Source of the DNA: Rotaria socialis
Taxonomy: Eukaryota; Rotifera; Eurotatoria; Philodinida; Philodinidae
Assembly: GCA_905331475.1 (NCBI GenBank)
Contig: CAJNYU010000279.1
Span: 1-64,000, forward strand
DNA: 64,000 bases
Reading direction: 5' to 3'
Shown here piece by piece: positions 25,476 through 38,300 of this stretch. The translations under genes were made by a program, and so were the position numbers. Below the pieces are notes generated by a model. That model had not been told where the DNA came from. It saw nothing but the letters and a program-made list of their open reading frames with translations, and ran no database searches. The stretch's first letter is position 1, and the number at the start of each line of letters is the position of its first letter.

Positions 25476-26340
25476 ATGGATGTATTTATGATGATCCGTC
25501 GGCAAAAACTGACATTATTCGTTGATGCAAAAGAAACATCATCAGTGATGGAAGTAAAAAAAATAATCGAAGGTATTACAAAGGTACCAACAAGTAATAT
25601 GCGTTTAATGGTTGATGCAACTAAACAACCCATGGATGATGATAATCAAATACTTTCTGATTGTGGATTATCCGGTACTGTAGCTAAAGCTTACTCTCCT
25701 GCACTTCTTTATTTATGCTATCGTAAGACTGGTAACGAAAATGAATGGGAACCAATCGATGTTACTGAATTGTAAGTTTTGATATTTTTACAATTAGAAA
25801 ATGAAGTTTTTTTTTTTACCATAAAATCTTCGCTATACAGTGTAAATGACAATTGAAATCTCAGTCATATAATTGATTAATAGGTGATACATAAAGATGA
25901 AAAATTTTCATCAGAAATTATTTATTCGTACATGTCAATGGTCGTTAAGCTATATGACAGATATCAATTAGCTTTCGTTTTAATTACCACCTTATAAATG
26001 GAAAAAGAAAACTTTTTCTCTTTGACAGTATATCCATGGAGATTTAACATTTCTTTTTTTATCGATAAAAATATATTTAGTCTAGAAATGTTCTTTTTTC
26101 CTTCGAGCTATCATTTTTATCTAAAAATCCTAGATCCGATTTCTCTCAAGTGAATAAGAGATATTGAGATCAAATATTAACACTTATCCTTACAAAATGA
26201 AAAAAGAAATACGCTTTATTTTCTTTAATTAAACCAATTTGTCTTTTTTTTTTTATTCTAGGAGTACTCCTCCACCATTGCCAGAAGTATTTAACAAATC
26301 CGACGAGGATAAAAAAGACAATACTCAAATCGCTTCATAA
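25476..26340 (+). CDS. ELOB: Elongin B (124 aa)
   Basis: Two exons (25476-25771 and 26262-26340) encode 124 residues, close to the 118 of the human protein. Elongin B is a ubiquitin-like adaptor that binds elongin C. It serves both in the elongin transcription-elongation complex and in Cullin-2/5 ubiquitin ligases with BC-box receptors. The start MDVFMMIRRQKLTLFVDAKE is diagnostic, and a ubiquitin fold extends to about residue 85 (KKIIEGITKVP; DCGLSGTVA). The C-terminal tail begins STPPPLPEVF, matching the conserved SSPPELPDVM-like segment that contacts partner proteins. The intron falls exactly before that tail and at 490 bp is long for this window. Confidence is high from both ends of the protein. 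Confidence 0.96.
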
Positions 26341-27233
26341 ACGAATGATATGCAACTATGATATATCACTTAAAAATTGACACACAGACTGAGAGTTCTT
26401 TTTTCTTTCTAAAAGTCTTTTGTCATGCGAATGATGAAAATTATTCATTTGTTTTTCTTATCTTCTAACTAACTCTCTGTTTGTGTATAAAATTTCTGGT
26501 CTCGTTGTTTGATTATTATTAAAACAGAAAAATACTTCTTGTTCTCGTTTCCCTATTGCGGGAACCGGAAAGTTTAGCACAGGAAAGTTAAGTACGAATA
26601 AACAAAACTCATACAGATACAGTGTATTGACTGACACAATAAATTTATTTACATTCTATGACAGAGTGGGGGTGTGGATGTCACTAAAAGGTAACATAAG
26701 AGTAGCATCCACGCACAATTAATTACGATCTCTGTATTCATTTAGTGGGAATAATTAGACTATGGTACAGAATTTGTACTTATTATGTTTATGTTGTTAT
26801 GTTATATATAATCTAATAAACATAAATTGGTTTATGTTTATGCATTATTGTTTTAAGTTTTGTTTTTCTTTCGTGCTCATTTTATGGGTGCTTATAATTC
26901 CAGTGCTTAACTTTCCGAGCTCACCTTTCCTCGTGCTCAACTTTCATCAATCCCATATTGCAATGAACCTTAATGACGACAATATTCTGTTTCGTGCAAA
27001 TTCAATCATACGCAGTTCTTTTTTTTATTATTGCTTTTCTTTTTTTTTATTGTGTTACAGAAATGCAGTATTCAAGATGGAATGACATAGAACGAAAAAG
27101 AAAATGAAAAGATATGACTAGTAAATGGGTAGGGTGATTTCGAACAACGATAAAAACAGAAACAAAAGGTTTAAAAGGAAATAAAAACATACATATCATA
27201 AATAAATAAATAAATAAAGAAGAGACAAAACGA
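26341..27233. other. convergent 3' intergenic region
   Basis: This 893-bp interval lies between the stops of elongin B (+) and the VAT1-like gene (-). It has AT-rich 3' flank sequence including AATAAA-like motifs near 26638 and a short AAATAAATAAATAAAT run near 27200 on the VAT1 side. No coding content is supported. Confidence 0.45.
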
Positions 27234-28906
27234 TTATTGATTAGACGATGAACTTTGACGAACTTCTTCAGGATCTTTTTCATCATCATCATCAGGACCA
27301 GATGTGGAGCTTGAATCTTGATGTCCGGATGCGCCTCCTGCTTTGACCTGTAAAAACCAAAGAAATTTACATTCAACATAATTCATAGAAAAATGTTGTA
27401 TTTACTTTTTTCACTTTTTCTGCTTTTGCATTAACAAATGGCTCAATGACTACTTTACCGATGTTTTTACGCTCTACTAATTTGCCAAGAGCACTATTTA
27501 CCTATGAAAAAGAAGTATTCATGTACTGATGAAAAAAAAAGAATACTTATGAACATACATCTTCAAATGTAAATACACTATCAACAACCGGTTTTATTTT
27601 TCCTTCTTTGTAAAGTAGAAATACTTTATGCATAATGTCTGATAGATAACGGCGTGTGTCATTTGAACCATATTGAAGCAATTGAATTAAATTAAAACCA
27701 TGAATAGATTTGCTATCTTGAAATAAACGTAGACAACTTATTTTATCATTTTGCCACCACTAAATTATTAAAAATATAATATTAAAAAAAAATAGCACTC
27801 CATTCATACATTAGTCATTCCTTTGGTAATGCCAAACAAATTTTTAACATCCCAAGAAAGTAAACTTGATGTTCCATACATAACATATTTTCCATTAAAT
27901 TTAAGTAAGTCAAGACCACGTTCGCAATCATCGCCAGCCATACAGTCAAGAACAAGATCAATACCTTCAGGTGTAATTCTAACAAAAAGAAATATATTAA
28001 TAGACCAATGAAATCAATAGTGATGATTTTCTTTACTTTTTAATATCTTCTGTATAATCAATATCATGTTCAAATAAATAATGTATATGAGCACGAAGCA
28101 CATCAAATTTATGTGGACTAGCTGTTGCCATAATCGTTAAATTAGGCACTAGTTTGGATAGTTGTGTTAATGCAACTAAAACAAAAAGAAAACAAATAAT
28201 ATCGTTAATATTATCTCTCACTATATATTGAATAATAAAATATTTAACATACCTCCGACACCGCCACCAGCAGAATGAAACAGTAATGTTTGACCTGGTT
28301 TTATATTTCCAATTTCAAATAAAAGTATATAGGCAGTAAGATATGCTATTGGAAGTACAGCAGCTTCGCGAAAAGTCATTTCTTTTGGAATTTTAAATAC
28401 GAAATCTTTCTTAACGACTATTTGCTCAGCCCATGCTGAAAAGCGTGTTAATACAAGAACACGATCGCCTCTCTATAAAAGAACAAAACTCAATGATCAA
28501 AATAGCAAAAAACAAGTCAAAAAAGAAGATTGAAAAAACTTACATCGAGATGTGTAACATTCGTTCCAATATCGAGTATTTCACCACTACATTCAAAGCC
28601 GGGAATGAACGGAGGGCGTGGACTTTCTTCTAGAAGTCCATAACGCACAAGTACGTCATTAAAATTAATTCCACTAAAAGAAAAAGCAGATGTAAATTTT
28701 GGCGTATTTCCATAAATTCTTTAGTAGAACAGTTTATATTATTACCATGCTTTGACAGCAATTAATACTTCACCGTCACCAGGCGGTGGTGGTTTTGGTG
28801 CTGTTGTTACTTTGAGTTCACGTTTTCCAGTAAATGTTTGTTGTACAATAACACATTTAATATCCACTGATGTATTTGTGGTTGTCATATTATCATTACT
28901 TGTCAT
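27234..28906 (-). CDS. VAT1: VAT1-like zinc-free quinone-oxidoreductase-type MDR protein
   Basis: About seven short-intron exons make a protein of roughly 400 residues in the medium-chain dehydrogenase/reductase superfamily. The nearest match is the vesicle amine transport protein 1 group (VAT1, VAT1L). Order: a GroES-like domain (GDGEVLIAVKAWGINFND, then GLLEESPRPPFIPGFECSG), the segment GDRVLVLTRFSAWAEQ, and the substrate-domain helix EMTFREAAVLPIAYLTAY. The Rossmann nucleotide-binding glycine motif is HSAGGGVG. ITPEGIDLVLDC and YKEGKIKPVVDSVFTFEDVN then close the fold. Catalytic zinc ligands are lacking, as in the quinone reductase branch. The tail after KVVIEP is an acidic Ser/Asp/Glu-rich extension. 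VAT1 sits on mitochondrial outer membranes and synaptic vesicles in vertebrates. VAT1 and VAT1L cannot be separated here. A CAG acceptor-like site ends 3 bp before the ATG. Confidence 0.88.
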
Positions 28907-29804
28907 ATTCTGTTGGGCAAAAAAAAAGAAACTATACTTTTTTTTTTGTAAATGTTACGTGTTGCTATTTTTTTATTCACATCTATTCGCGATGCAAATG
29001 AACGAACATGATTGTTGTCACCTCGGTCTCCCGTTCGCTACTTGCTTTCTCTTGTTTTTTTTCTTCTCGTTCTTGTTCTCGTTCTTACTTCAGTAGGCCT
29101 ATGTGATGTTATTTTTTTCTTTTACAACAGTATAGCCTATGTGAATGAGCAATTTTATTTATCCGACGACACGATTACTAGCTTTCTTTCCAATTTTTTT
29201 TTCGGTGCTCGTTTTTTTTCTTTTCACATATATATATATATATGGAATGATGAGAAACCCACAATTATTCATTGTCAACGTCGCTATTTTTTCTTCTTGC
29301 GTCGACATACACCGAGCGCAAGGAAAAAGCAAAGATTTCAAGGCTATTTTAGATAGACGGAAATGTACTCCTATGTTTCTTTTCTCTTGATTTTTTTCCT
29401 CTCATTTCGCCGTCGTCAACGTCGACGTCGACGTTGTCTTGGTCGTTGTTGTCGTCTATAGAACTAGCGCAAACAACAGAAAGACGTTCTAAAAACGAGT
29501 CTAGCGAATCTTTATCACGAGATCCTCTTTTTTCTTGTTTTCTTCTTTTCTGCAATTTCAAAAACGGAAGAGAGCAGCAGTTGAATTTCCGTGCACATTT
29601 TCCTCTTCGTCGAGATCATTGCCTATACAAGCAAGTCAATCGTTCTATTTGTTCAATTAATTCGGAAGACAGAATGACATTCGATCATTGTCTTTGTTGG
29701 TAAAAATCAAAAACGAAAGTCATACAGAAAGAAAAAATAATAATACTCATAAAGGAAAGAAAACAATTATCACTGTTTTATTGAAAATAGAGAATTTTTT
29801 TAGT
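28907..29804. other. intergenic between CFAP221 3' end and VAT1 5' end
   Basis: About 900 bp with long T- and C/T-rich stretches on the plus strand (A/G on the transcribed side), a TA run at 29228-29243, and a perfect 20-bp CpG-rich palindrome at 29417-29436. It should contain the VAT1 promoter. Reading frames here are low complexity and overlap in both strands, so none is called. Confidence 0.45.
29417..29436. repeat. perfect 20-bp CpG-rich palindrome
   Basis: CAACGTCGACGTCGACGTTG reads the same on both strands. It carries four CpG sites in an otherwise AT-rich, CpG-poor interval, about 510 bp upstream of the VAT1 start codon. It may be a dimeric transcription-factor site or only a short repeat of GTCGAC. 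Confidence 0.6.
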
Positions 29805-32800
29805 CTATTGAGATGGTTCAATTAGTATTGTTTGCTGTTGTTGGGATTGTAGTTGTTGTGGTTGTTGTTGTTGATCAGATAATAGTGCAAAATCGTTTCG
29901 TACGGCAGCATGATATTTTTCTATACGTTTATTCACTTTATCAGTTAGTTGACCAAATTTTCTACGTTGAAAATAATCAAGTTCTTGTTCACGTCGTGCT
30001 CTTGAATAATTCGATAAATATTCAAGTATTTATTCTATTAGTAAAAAATACAACTTACCGAGATTCTCGACCATATACTGAAAGTAATACATTCGATTCA
30101 GGTAATTTATCACCATAAGGAAATCCACTAAAATTACAAAAAGAAAAATTCACAAATTAAAATATATCTACAAGCATTCGAAGTTATTTTAAAACACTAG
30201 ATTAACTCAGATTGTTTAAAACAAGTGTTTTAATTATTTAAAACAAAAAGCCACACGTGTTAAACCTACTTTGATGAAGACATCGTCGATTTCTTTCTCT
30301 TAAACATAGCACTATTTGATGGGGTATATTAAATGAAAAAAGGAATATTTTCTGTAGAACTTACTCTTGTTTTCCACTGCCTGCTCCATCAATATGTGCT
30401 TCAAGAAATTCAGCACGAATCATTTCTGGTGTAAGAACAAGTTTATTTTCTTCATTCATGTCGCTATTTAAAGAACAAGTAAAACTGGAGGAAAATCATT
30501 CGATTCTAATACATACTTATCTAAAAGTTGATTACGATCAGATGCAGGCATTTCATTTAAAAGTGCTGGTAGATTTGTTGGTAAAACATCTTCAGAAAAT
30601 GGATCGTTCCTAATAAAAATAACAATTATTCAAAATAAGATTATTCATCAGTAAGAATTCATGCAATCATTGTGAGAAGAAAAAAAGAAAACTAATCCTC
30701 TTAAATGCTTAGTCACTTTTATCGTAAAACTATTATTTTGTGCGCAAAATATACATTTCAATAAGCAGAATCTTTGTGTTTAGTTGTAAGAATATCTTGA
30801 ACTAACCATCTCGGAAGCCAAACGTTCGACATAGTAGGTACTTGAGAAAGAGCAGAGAGGCCCGTACTATTCATATTCTTCCATGTCATTGTTCCTTGAA
30901 TAACATCCTTTTGAGAAAAAAGAAATATGCTTTCTTATATTACAATTATATCGATTAGGTTTTCATTAAAATCTTACTTCTCGATCAAGGTATCGATTTG
31001 TAGATGAATATCCAGGTCGTTCAAGTAAGGGTATAGGACAAATAGCATTATCTACATCAACAGCTGAATAAGGCAACGGAGTTTCATAGGTTATAACTCC
31101 TGGTGTTGGATTCTTAATAAGCAAAAGAAAGTGAAAAGAATAAATTTAAGAAAACAAAACAAAACATATGCGTTGTTTAAATCTTACAAAAACCGTGAGA
31201 GGATTATAGATTGGAGCTTTTAGAATAGACGATGGAATTTTTGGAGTAATTATTATTGGCTTTTCGGTTGTTTCTATAGCATTTGTTATTGATCTATCCA
31301 CGGGTGTTTCATCAAGTTTAATTAGTTCATCTTCAGCTCCAACACGTAATGATCGAGCAAGTTTATATGTTGTATAATCAAAACGAATAAATAATGGGTC
31401 AATTATTTGATAATTAAGTAATTTATATTGTTTAGGTACTGTTAATGGCATTATAGATAAAACATAACGATTTTTAAAAGTCATTTGAGGTGCACTAACA
31501 GCACTAATAGCTTCAATAGTCTAAAAATGTATAGGAAAAAGAAAAGAAGAATTATTTTTTTGAAAATTTATTTATTACATTTGAATTATCTTGCTCATCT
31601 TCATCACTTCTCGGTAAATGAAATGTACCAATAGAACTATTTCGAATAATTAATATATGAGCATCTGTTTCTAATGTTTCACCACGTAGAGTTTTTAAAT
31701 ATTCAAATCCAAATAAAAAAATATCTTTGTCTAAAAATGATGCTACTCTTTATAATCAATAAAATTCTTATTCTTTTTTCTTACTAGTTTTATGCGTTTT
31801 GAAAGCAATAATAAATGCTTTGATAGCTTTGAGACGATGACCAAGTCTTTGCTTCACAATGACCTATTGTGATAATAGAGAAATTTCTATACAGTTTTCT
31901 ACTGATAAATTTATTGTTTTATACTTTTCGTGCTGCTTGGGCAAAATGATCAAGAACTTGTAAACGATTTAGCCAAAGATTATTTGTATGAAGATCAAAT
32001 TTAGCATCTGTACGAATTTTCTATTAAACAAATTTTATTTATTTATTTTTTATTAAATTTCAAGATTAAGACGTTTGTTTTTACCATATCAAGTGTTCGA
32101 ATAGTACGTTGTTCGGAATATTTAACTGTTTCTCGAGCATATTCCTCTTCAGGTATTGGATGACCAATACGAATCTAGATTGAATGTGAGAAAGTTAGAA
32201 TAAATAATAATATAAGTAACAAACTGAATATTCGTCCCAAGATATTTTTCGACTGGCAAGGATATTTTCACGTTCTGTTTGAGACAATGGATCATAACCG
32301 AGTTTTGTTTGCCAACGTATTTTATTTCTTTGTTCCTCATCTTCAATACGATTAACATCTTGTAAAAAAATTGTTTCCTATAGAGTAAATGGAACAATTT
32401 ATACATATTATATTTATCAATACAGTAAAAGTTTCATGCGCATCGTTCTTTAATGAAAAATTGTCAGTATTCTTCTACAGTTTTCAGCGCTATGTTGACA
32501 TAGTCAAATAAATTATCTATTTAGAGTGAGAAAAAAAAACACTTGATCCTAGATGATTCCAAAGGATTATGTGCCTAGCCTACAAAAACATTACTAATTC
32601 GAAGAACAAACGTGACTTCTTTTCGTCATTCTTTGATAATTATAGCATTCTGAAAACGGCATACATTATTTATTTGAATAGGTTTAGTAATGAAACATTG
32701 GCGAAATTTATAAATTTTATAGCACGCACAATCTATTTCTCGAGTAGAAACCATCGAAAATTTATTTATTAACCATTCTGAAATTGCTTCTTATGGATAA

Positions 32801-34858
32801 TGGATAGAAATTGGTACGAGCGATAGGAGTTTACAAAATCAGAATTCACAGCTACACATAAGTATAAAAGATGAATGAAAGTAACATAAGCAGAAGAAAA
32901 AAAACAAAATGAAAGACCTAGTTTTAGCATTGAAACGAGCACTTTGGTAGGCGTTGAGTTTCATATCGTTGTTTCTCAGAGGGATTCATTTTTAATTCAT
33001 TTGATATCTCTATAAATAAATGAATTGGTCTGTGTTCTAGCGAGGGGTGTCCAAGGACTGAGGATCAGGAATCCCTCATCAGTTCTCCTAAAGTTCGTTG
33101 CATGCTAAAGGTAAAAATATGGAATATTCACGATAATTTTTGTTCTTACACTCATTTTCACTTGCAAAATTGTGAGAATCAATAATTTCATGCAAAAATT
33201 ATTTCTAAGACAGCAATATCGCGACTTTCGTGAATGGTGGAACTGTGATGGAACCGATAGTTGATTCCTATTTCCTCTAGGAATTATCACAGCGACACTG
33301 ACAATTCCTCGGCACATTAGGAATTCCTATTTCTCAGTCCTTGGACACTGCTGGTTCAAGTACATTCGTCGTACTATGATTAGCATTTATTTAGTCTATT
33401 CTCGTGGCAGTCATATACTTAACTCTACTAAATGAATATCAAGGATTAAATGGATCATCTTTTCCCAACAGTTAAATTGCGATAATTGATAGGGATTTCT
33501 TACTTTTTTTTGTCGGTTAAGTCCGCTTTGATTTTCGGGAGCTAATTCATTTAATCTTCTTAAATCTTTCAAAGCGACTTTTCCTTTTTTTTGCAATAAT
33601 ACTTTTGATACGGCCCATGTTGAATCAAGTTTTTTCGGTATACGAAGACCATCTCGTTCAATTTCATTCTCAAAATTAGAATCTATTGTTTGTTGTTTCA
33701 CGAGCTTTTGTTTTATTGATGATGTCATAGTTAACATCATTGATGGAGACTTTTTTAATACTAAATTAATATTATCTGTTGAAAATTGGCCACTCATATC
33801 CAATTGTTTTTTAGCTAATTCTCTGTTAAACAAAATAATAAATTTAGAAAACAAAATAGAATCAAATTTTACCTGGCAAGACCTGGCAGACATTTTCCAA
33901 TAAATGTACAAAGAAATGGTTGTACATGAAATTGTGATACATTAATCGCAACGGACAAACGGGATGTACAAAATACTGTTGGTGCATATGTTACTGTTAT
34001 ATGTGTAACATTTAATTGATCGATCGTACCTTAAACAGAAGAAAATTCGTTTTTTTTTCTTTAAAGATTTTAATGTTCTATGAATACCTTCCATTGGTTC
34101 AATAGTTAAAGCTGGATCCTGACTAAGAATATCAATACGATATTGAAATTCAACAGGTGCTGCTGATTGAAATGAAAATGTTTTCGTTATCCTATTTAAA
34201 AATAGTTTAACTTAGATAGATATATTAATCACAAAACACCTACATACACTTGTCCAATGGGTGTATTGGCAAATTGATATAATTTGGGTAATATTCCATC
34301 TAATAATATAATTGGATAGGCATGTATTGGTGTAATTATATGATGATCACGTTCTGGTGTATGTATACGTATAGCATCATGATAGTATTGCCATTGTGTT
34401 GGTTTAAATAAAATTTTTACACGTATAGAAAAACCTGGTACAAGACGTTGAGGCTTTTTATATTCAATTTGAAATGCTGACGTTTGTGGTGGAATAATAT
34501 CGACACGTAAAACTTCAGATGAACGATTTAATACATGTATTTCACGTGTTTGAGTTTGATTTAATTCAAAGCCATCGAAATGTATTTCCTGTGGCGTTAC
34601 TTCAACTAATTTATTACGTTTTAATTTAACAAAAAGTTCTAACAGAAAAACAAAAGAAAGTAAATAATTTAAAACAAATAATTGTTGTTGAGTGTTACTT
34701 GATTGTAAGAGATGATTTGGTACTGGTATTCGATCTAGTTCTGGATTAGCAACAAGAATTTCTAATGCTTTTCGTTTCGCCTCCATAGCCTCATCGCTTA
34801 TCGGTGGTGCAACTCCATATAAAGATGGAGATTGTGTTTCTATTACCAAGTCACTCAT
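29805..34858 (-). CDS. CFAP221: CFAP221 / PCDP1, axonemal central-pair protein
   Basis: A multi-exon gene with its start at 34858 (MSDLVIETQSPSLYG; an upstream in-frame ATG at 34879 is possible) and stop at 29805-29807. CFAP221 is a calmodulin-binding component of the C1 central-pair projection in motile cilia; loss causes primary ciliary dyskinesia in mice. Recognisable order: VPNHLLQS then KLFVKLKRNKLVEV across intron 1. An ASH/MSP-like beta domain follows (IHFDGFELNQTQ, IIPPQTSAFQIEY, LVPGFSIRVKILFKPTQWQY, ITPIHAYPII). Long helical coiled segments come next (WQTKLGYDPLSQTE, WAVSKVLLQKKGK), and the C-terminal part contains FGQLTDKVNKRI and a Gln-rich tail. Intron 1 is 60 bp, a multiple of three without a stop. 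A larger intron near 32.4-33.5 kb carries an old transposon. The gene is head-to-head with CCDC181. Confidence 0.92.
33042..33353. mobile_element. decayed hAT-type MITE in a CFAP221 intron (312 bp)
   Basis: The left part GTGTCCAAGGACTGAG and the inverted right part CTCAGTCCTTGGACAC are exact 16-bp complements. The terminal inverted repeat continues to about 30 bp with mismatches (AGGAATCCCT against AGGAATTCCT). Placing the ends at GAGGGGTGTCC and GGACACTGCTG leaves 8-bp flanks GTTCTAGC and GTTCAAGT, which agree at 6 of 8 positions, a worn target-site duplication. There is no coding capacity. It differs in sequence from the two other elements here and looks older. It accounts for part of an intron of about 1.1 kb in a gene whose introns are mostly near 60 bp. 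Confidence 0.75.
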
Positions 34859-35365
34859 TTTTAGTGTCTTTTTTTTCAAGTTTTAATAATCAATACTATA
34901 GCATGTTTTTTTCTAAATGAACCATTTGATTTCATCAATGAGCAAGGTTTGCTAAGCAACAATTGAGGAGATTTTTGACAAGGTGACATCTACTGAGTGT
35001 TGCTCTACTTTTAAACAGATAGAATTATTTTTGAAAGAAGTTTTTTAATGTAGAGAATTTTACTAATGCAAAAAATATTTAACTTAAAAATTAGTAAGAT
35101 TGTTGTCATGGAAATATGTTGAACATGAGATCGAGATGCCAATTGCGAGCGGAAGCTTTATTATTAAGTTTAATTTTCTTTTTTCCTTCTTGCTTTGTAC
35201 CTTTTTTTAAATATAATTATTGTTGAAGGACTATTTATAAAGTGTATTCACATCGCATCTGTTTTCTTGTTGTATATTTGACATTTCTTTTCGGATATGA
35301 GTATTTAAGATAATTATTAAAAACAAAATTGTCATAGGTCCGTATGTTGATCGAATAAAATAATA
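34859..35365. promoter_or_regulatory. bidirectional promoter region of two ciliary genes
   Basis: This is a 507-bp interval between the start codons of CFAP221 (-) and CCDC181 (+). Near its centre lies an X-box-like site (35102-35115), and nearer CFAP221 a half-matching second site GTTTGCTAAGCAAC (34947-34960), whose AGCAAC half fits the RFX half-site. RFX factors drive motile and sensory ciliary genes in animals. No TATA box is asserted, as the AT content makes matches meaningless. Confidence 0.6.
35102..35115 (+). promoter_or_regulatory. RFX X-box-like motif
   Basis: GTTGTCATGGAAAT matches the C. elegans X-box consensus GTHNYY-AT-RRNAAC at 13 of 14 positions (the last base is T instead of C). 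It also fits the looser RYYNYY-N2-RRNRRY pattern fully. It is 243 bp upstream of the CFAP221 start and 250 bp upstream of the CCDC181 start, almost exactly midway. Confidence 0.55.
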
Positions 35366-38300
35366 ATGGCTACGGCCGATAGCTCACTTTTATCTCACGA
35401 TCACACGACTCAATCGACGTCGGATGATTCAACTTTATCGGCACAAAACCGTCGATCTTTTACTAATAATACAAATTCTTCTCATCCTCGACCTGGTCAA
35501 CATTTAGATGGTTTTTATTTCATATTGAAGATTTTCTTTGCATGTCTTAAGACAAAAAGGTATTTTTGTAATTTAGATGCTGATTTATTAGCATGGAAAC
35601 GGCAATATGCAAACATTGGCTTAAGAGAAAAAAATACGATATCAAACTCAGCTGATGATTTATCGCAACTTGACGACCGTCTTTCATATCAGTTTGAAGT
35701 GTTTGGACAAGATTATAATGACATGGAAGATGGTAAAAACCGTTTCCTTTCCTTTTCTTTTTAATGAAAACAATATTTTGTTATATGTCAAAATAGATGA
35801 AATACATTTCGATAATGGAAATAATTATGATTATGAAGCTGATATTCACGAAAGACTTAAAAAGGCTAATGAAGAATTTGAACATGATGTAACACCAGCT
35901 GAATTGAAACATCGACAGCGTGTTTCATTCGATGCTATGGTCAAAGCAGTTGATATTGTTCAGGATCCACAAGAACATGTCAGTGAAGATACTTTAATTA
36001 AGCCATCTGTTTCACCTGTTGACGAAGAGCCAGCCGCCCGTATAACTACTTCACAAAATGACGATAGTCCAGTCGCATACACTGTACCATTGAATGATAC
36101 ACAGCCGAAAGAAGGTCCAACATTATTACAACAACTTAAAGCCATGCAATTTCATGGTGTTCCACCGACTGGTGATCGATGGTCATCGGTAAATTCAAAT
36201 AAAACAAATGGCTCATCACCGCATCAAGGTATTGCTATTTTTAGAAAAAGAATTAAACCAAAAAAAGTTTTTTTTCTACTACTAATCTGATAAGTTCATA
36301 CAACTCGACTTACTTTTATTTAAGATTTGCTATTTCTAATCTGACTCGTTCTCATCAAAAATTGATTAGCGTACAAACAAATATCTTATAAACTTTATTT
36401 TGAGTAGCATTATTTTTGTAAGCTTCTAAGTCAATATCAATGGTTCTATATCCTTATCGGTACGCATGATTATCTTGATGAAAGAAGAAAGAAAATTTTT
36501 TTTTCCTATTTATTCATTGGCTTAAAGAAATCTCATGTTTTGAAAGAAAAAAAGGAGTTAAGCTATTGAGAGAACAATCATGAGGTGATGAAATGTGTGT
36601 GGCTCTCGATGAAAGAAAATTTCATTTTTTCTTTTCTACATTCAAATGCATCGATGGATGAAACCTGCAAGATCGAAATTTTGTCGCCCAATATGTTTTC
36701 TTTGAAAAGTTTGTTCATACCAATTTTTTTACTATTATTATATTTTTTATGAGAGAAAATATTCTAGAAAAGTTTTTCTCGTCTCCTATTATAAGTAATT
36801 ATTTAAATTTCCTTATAAACTATAATAGAAGACAGAGTCAATAGTTAAACATAATATAGTGTTGAACATCTTAAATCTTATCAACTCAGCTAGAACGAAA
36901 AGTCGTCATTCGAGCAAGTGTCGAATTTTGATTTAATTAAACTCTACACTACACTACTCTTTAGTCGGTATGCTAAAACTGAAAAGTTAGATATATAATA
37001 TGCAAAAATTTTATTTACTACGAAATGGAAAAAATTTATTCGAAAATAAGTGGAGCCTTAAGGGTGAGTCGAGATTCACATCTTTCTCGTCTATTATGAT
37101 TTTTGTTGACTTCTCAATAAGAAAAGAAAACGTTTTTTGGCATTTTCGATTGCCATGGCAGAATTCAGATGAAAAGTAAATATGATATTTCGGAATCGGC
37201 ATCAAAATTAAATTGAATCAAATACATTTTGGAGCAATCTTTCTCCTATATAAACTACCATAAGAATTTATAGAGAAAAAATGACTTCAAAATTTTTATT
37301 GTATGACGTCTAATTTTTCTAGCTAACTCATTCTTGTCTAGAAAACTGCGTCATCATAAAGAAAGCTGTCGTAAAAGCTTGTTTTTTTACCTATTGAAAA
37401 GTCATCATCAATCAGAAGAGATAAGTGAATAACGATGAACACCAAGCGCAGAAATTATTTTTCAAAAAGATTTTTTTCCATTTCTTAAAATACGCAAAAT
37501 TCCTATTCACATCATATATGATATTTGATTTTAAATATCAATAATTAGGAATTATTTGAACGACGATTTTTCATGCAATTTAGTCTTATAAATTTGAGGT
37601 ACTCAATACTTTATTATGATTACATACCTTATTATGTTAATAACTCATGGTGATGAAAACGAGCAAAACGTTCTTCCGCTATTTTTCTCATGAGAAAATG
37701 TTAAAGATAAAAATTTGACAGCAACTAACTATCGAAAGAAAGAGCATTGAACGTTAAAGTGTCGTAATTGCTAGTTGCATACATTGCTACATTGAATAAA
37801 TGCAAACAAAATTGAAACATTTTTTAATTTAGCGTCTCGTAGATTCTCACAATAGGTGATGTTCGCGGAGCGTCTCCATTTAGCTTTGACAGTGAATGCA
37901 CATTTTAATTTTTGTCATAAGAAATGAAAGACAAAAATATCGAGCACTTAATGCTTTACTAACAATTTTACTCGATAATAGTTTACAATAAAATTCAAAA
38001 TAGTAACTGTAATAGCTCTCAATATAGATTCTAAAGTAGCTTAAATATGGAGATTCAAATTCGATGAACTATTTACGTAAAAAACACTACTATTTAGATA
38101 GCAATAGTTTTAATTAATTGTAAGAAATCACGGATTAATAATTAATAGAATTTTTTTTTCATTTGTCATATGAAACTATAAAGTTTCAAAGAGAGTTTAT
38201 AACTAAATAAAACTATTTTTACTTTTTTTAAAAATAATTCGTTTTTACTAATATAATAAACATATTATTAGACTGCACTACTAGCCTAAAATATCATGTT

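Noticed and set aside
29012-29390. Several overlapping plus-strand reading frames of 80-114 codons
   Set aside because: They are Phe/Leu-rich products of T-rich sequence, overlap each other in different frames, and lie in the promoter side of the VAT1-like gene.
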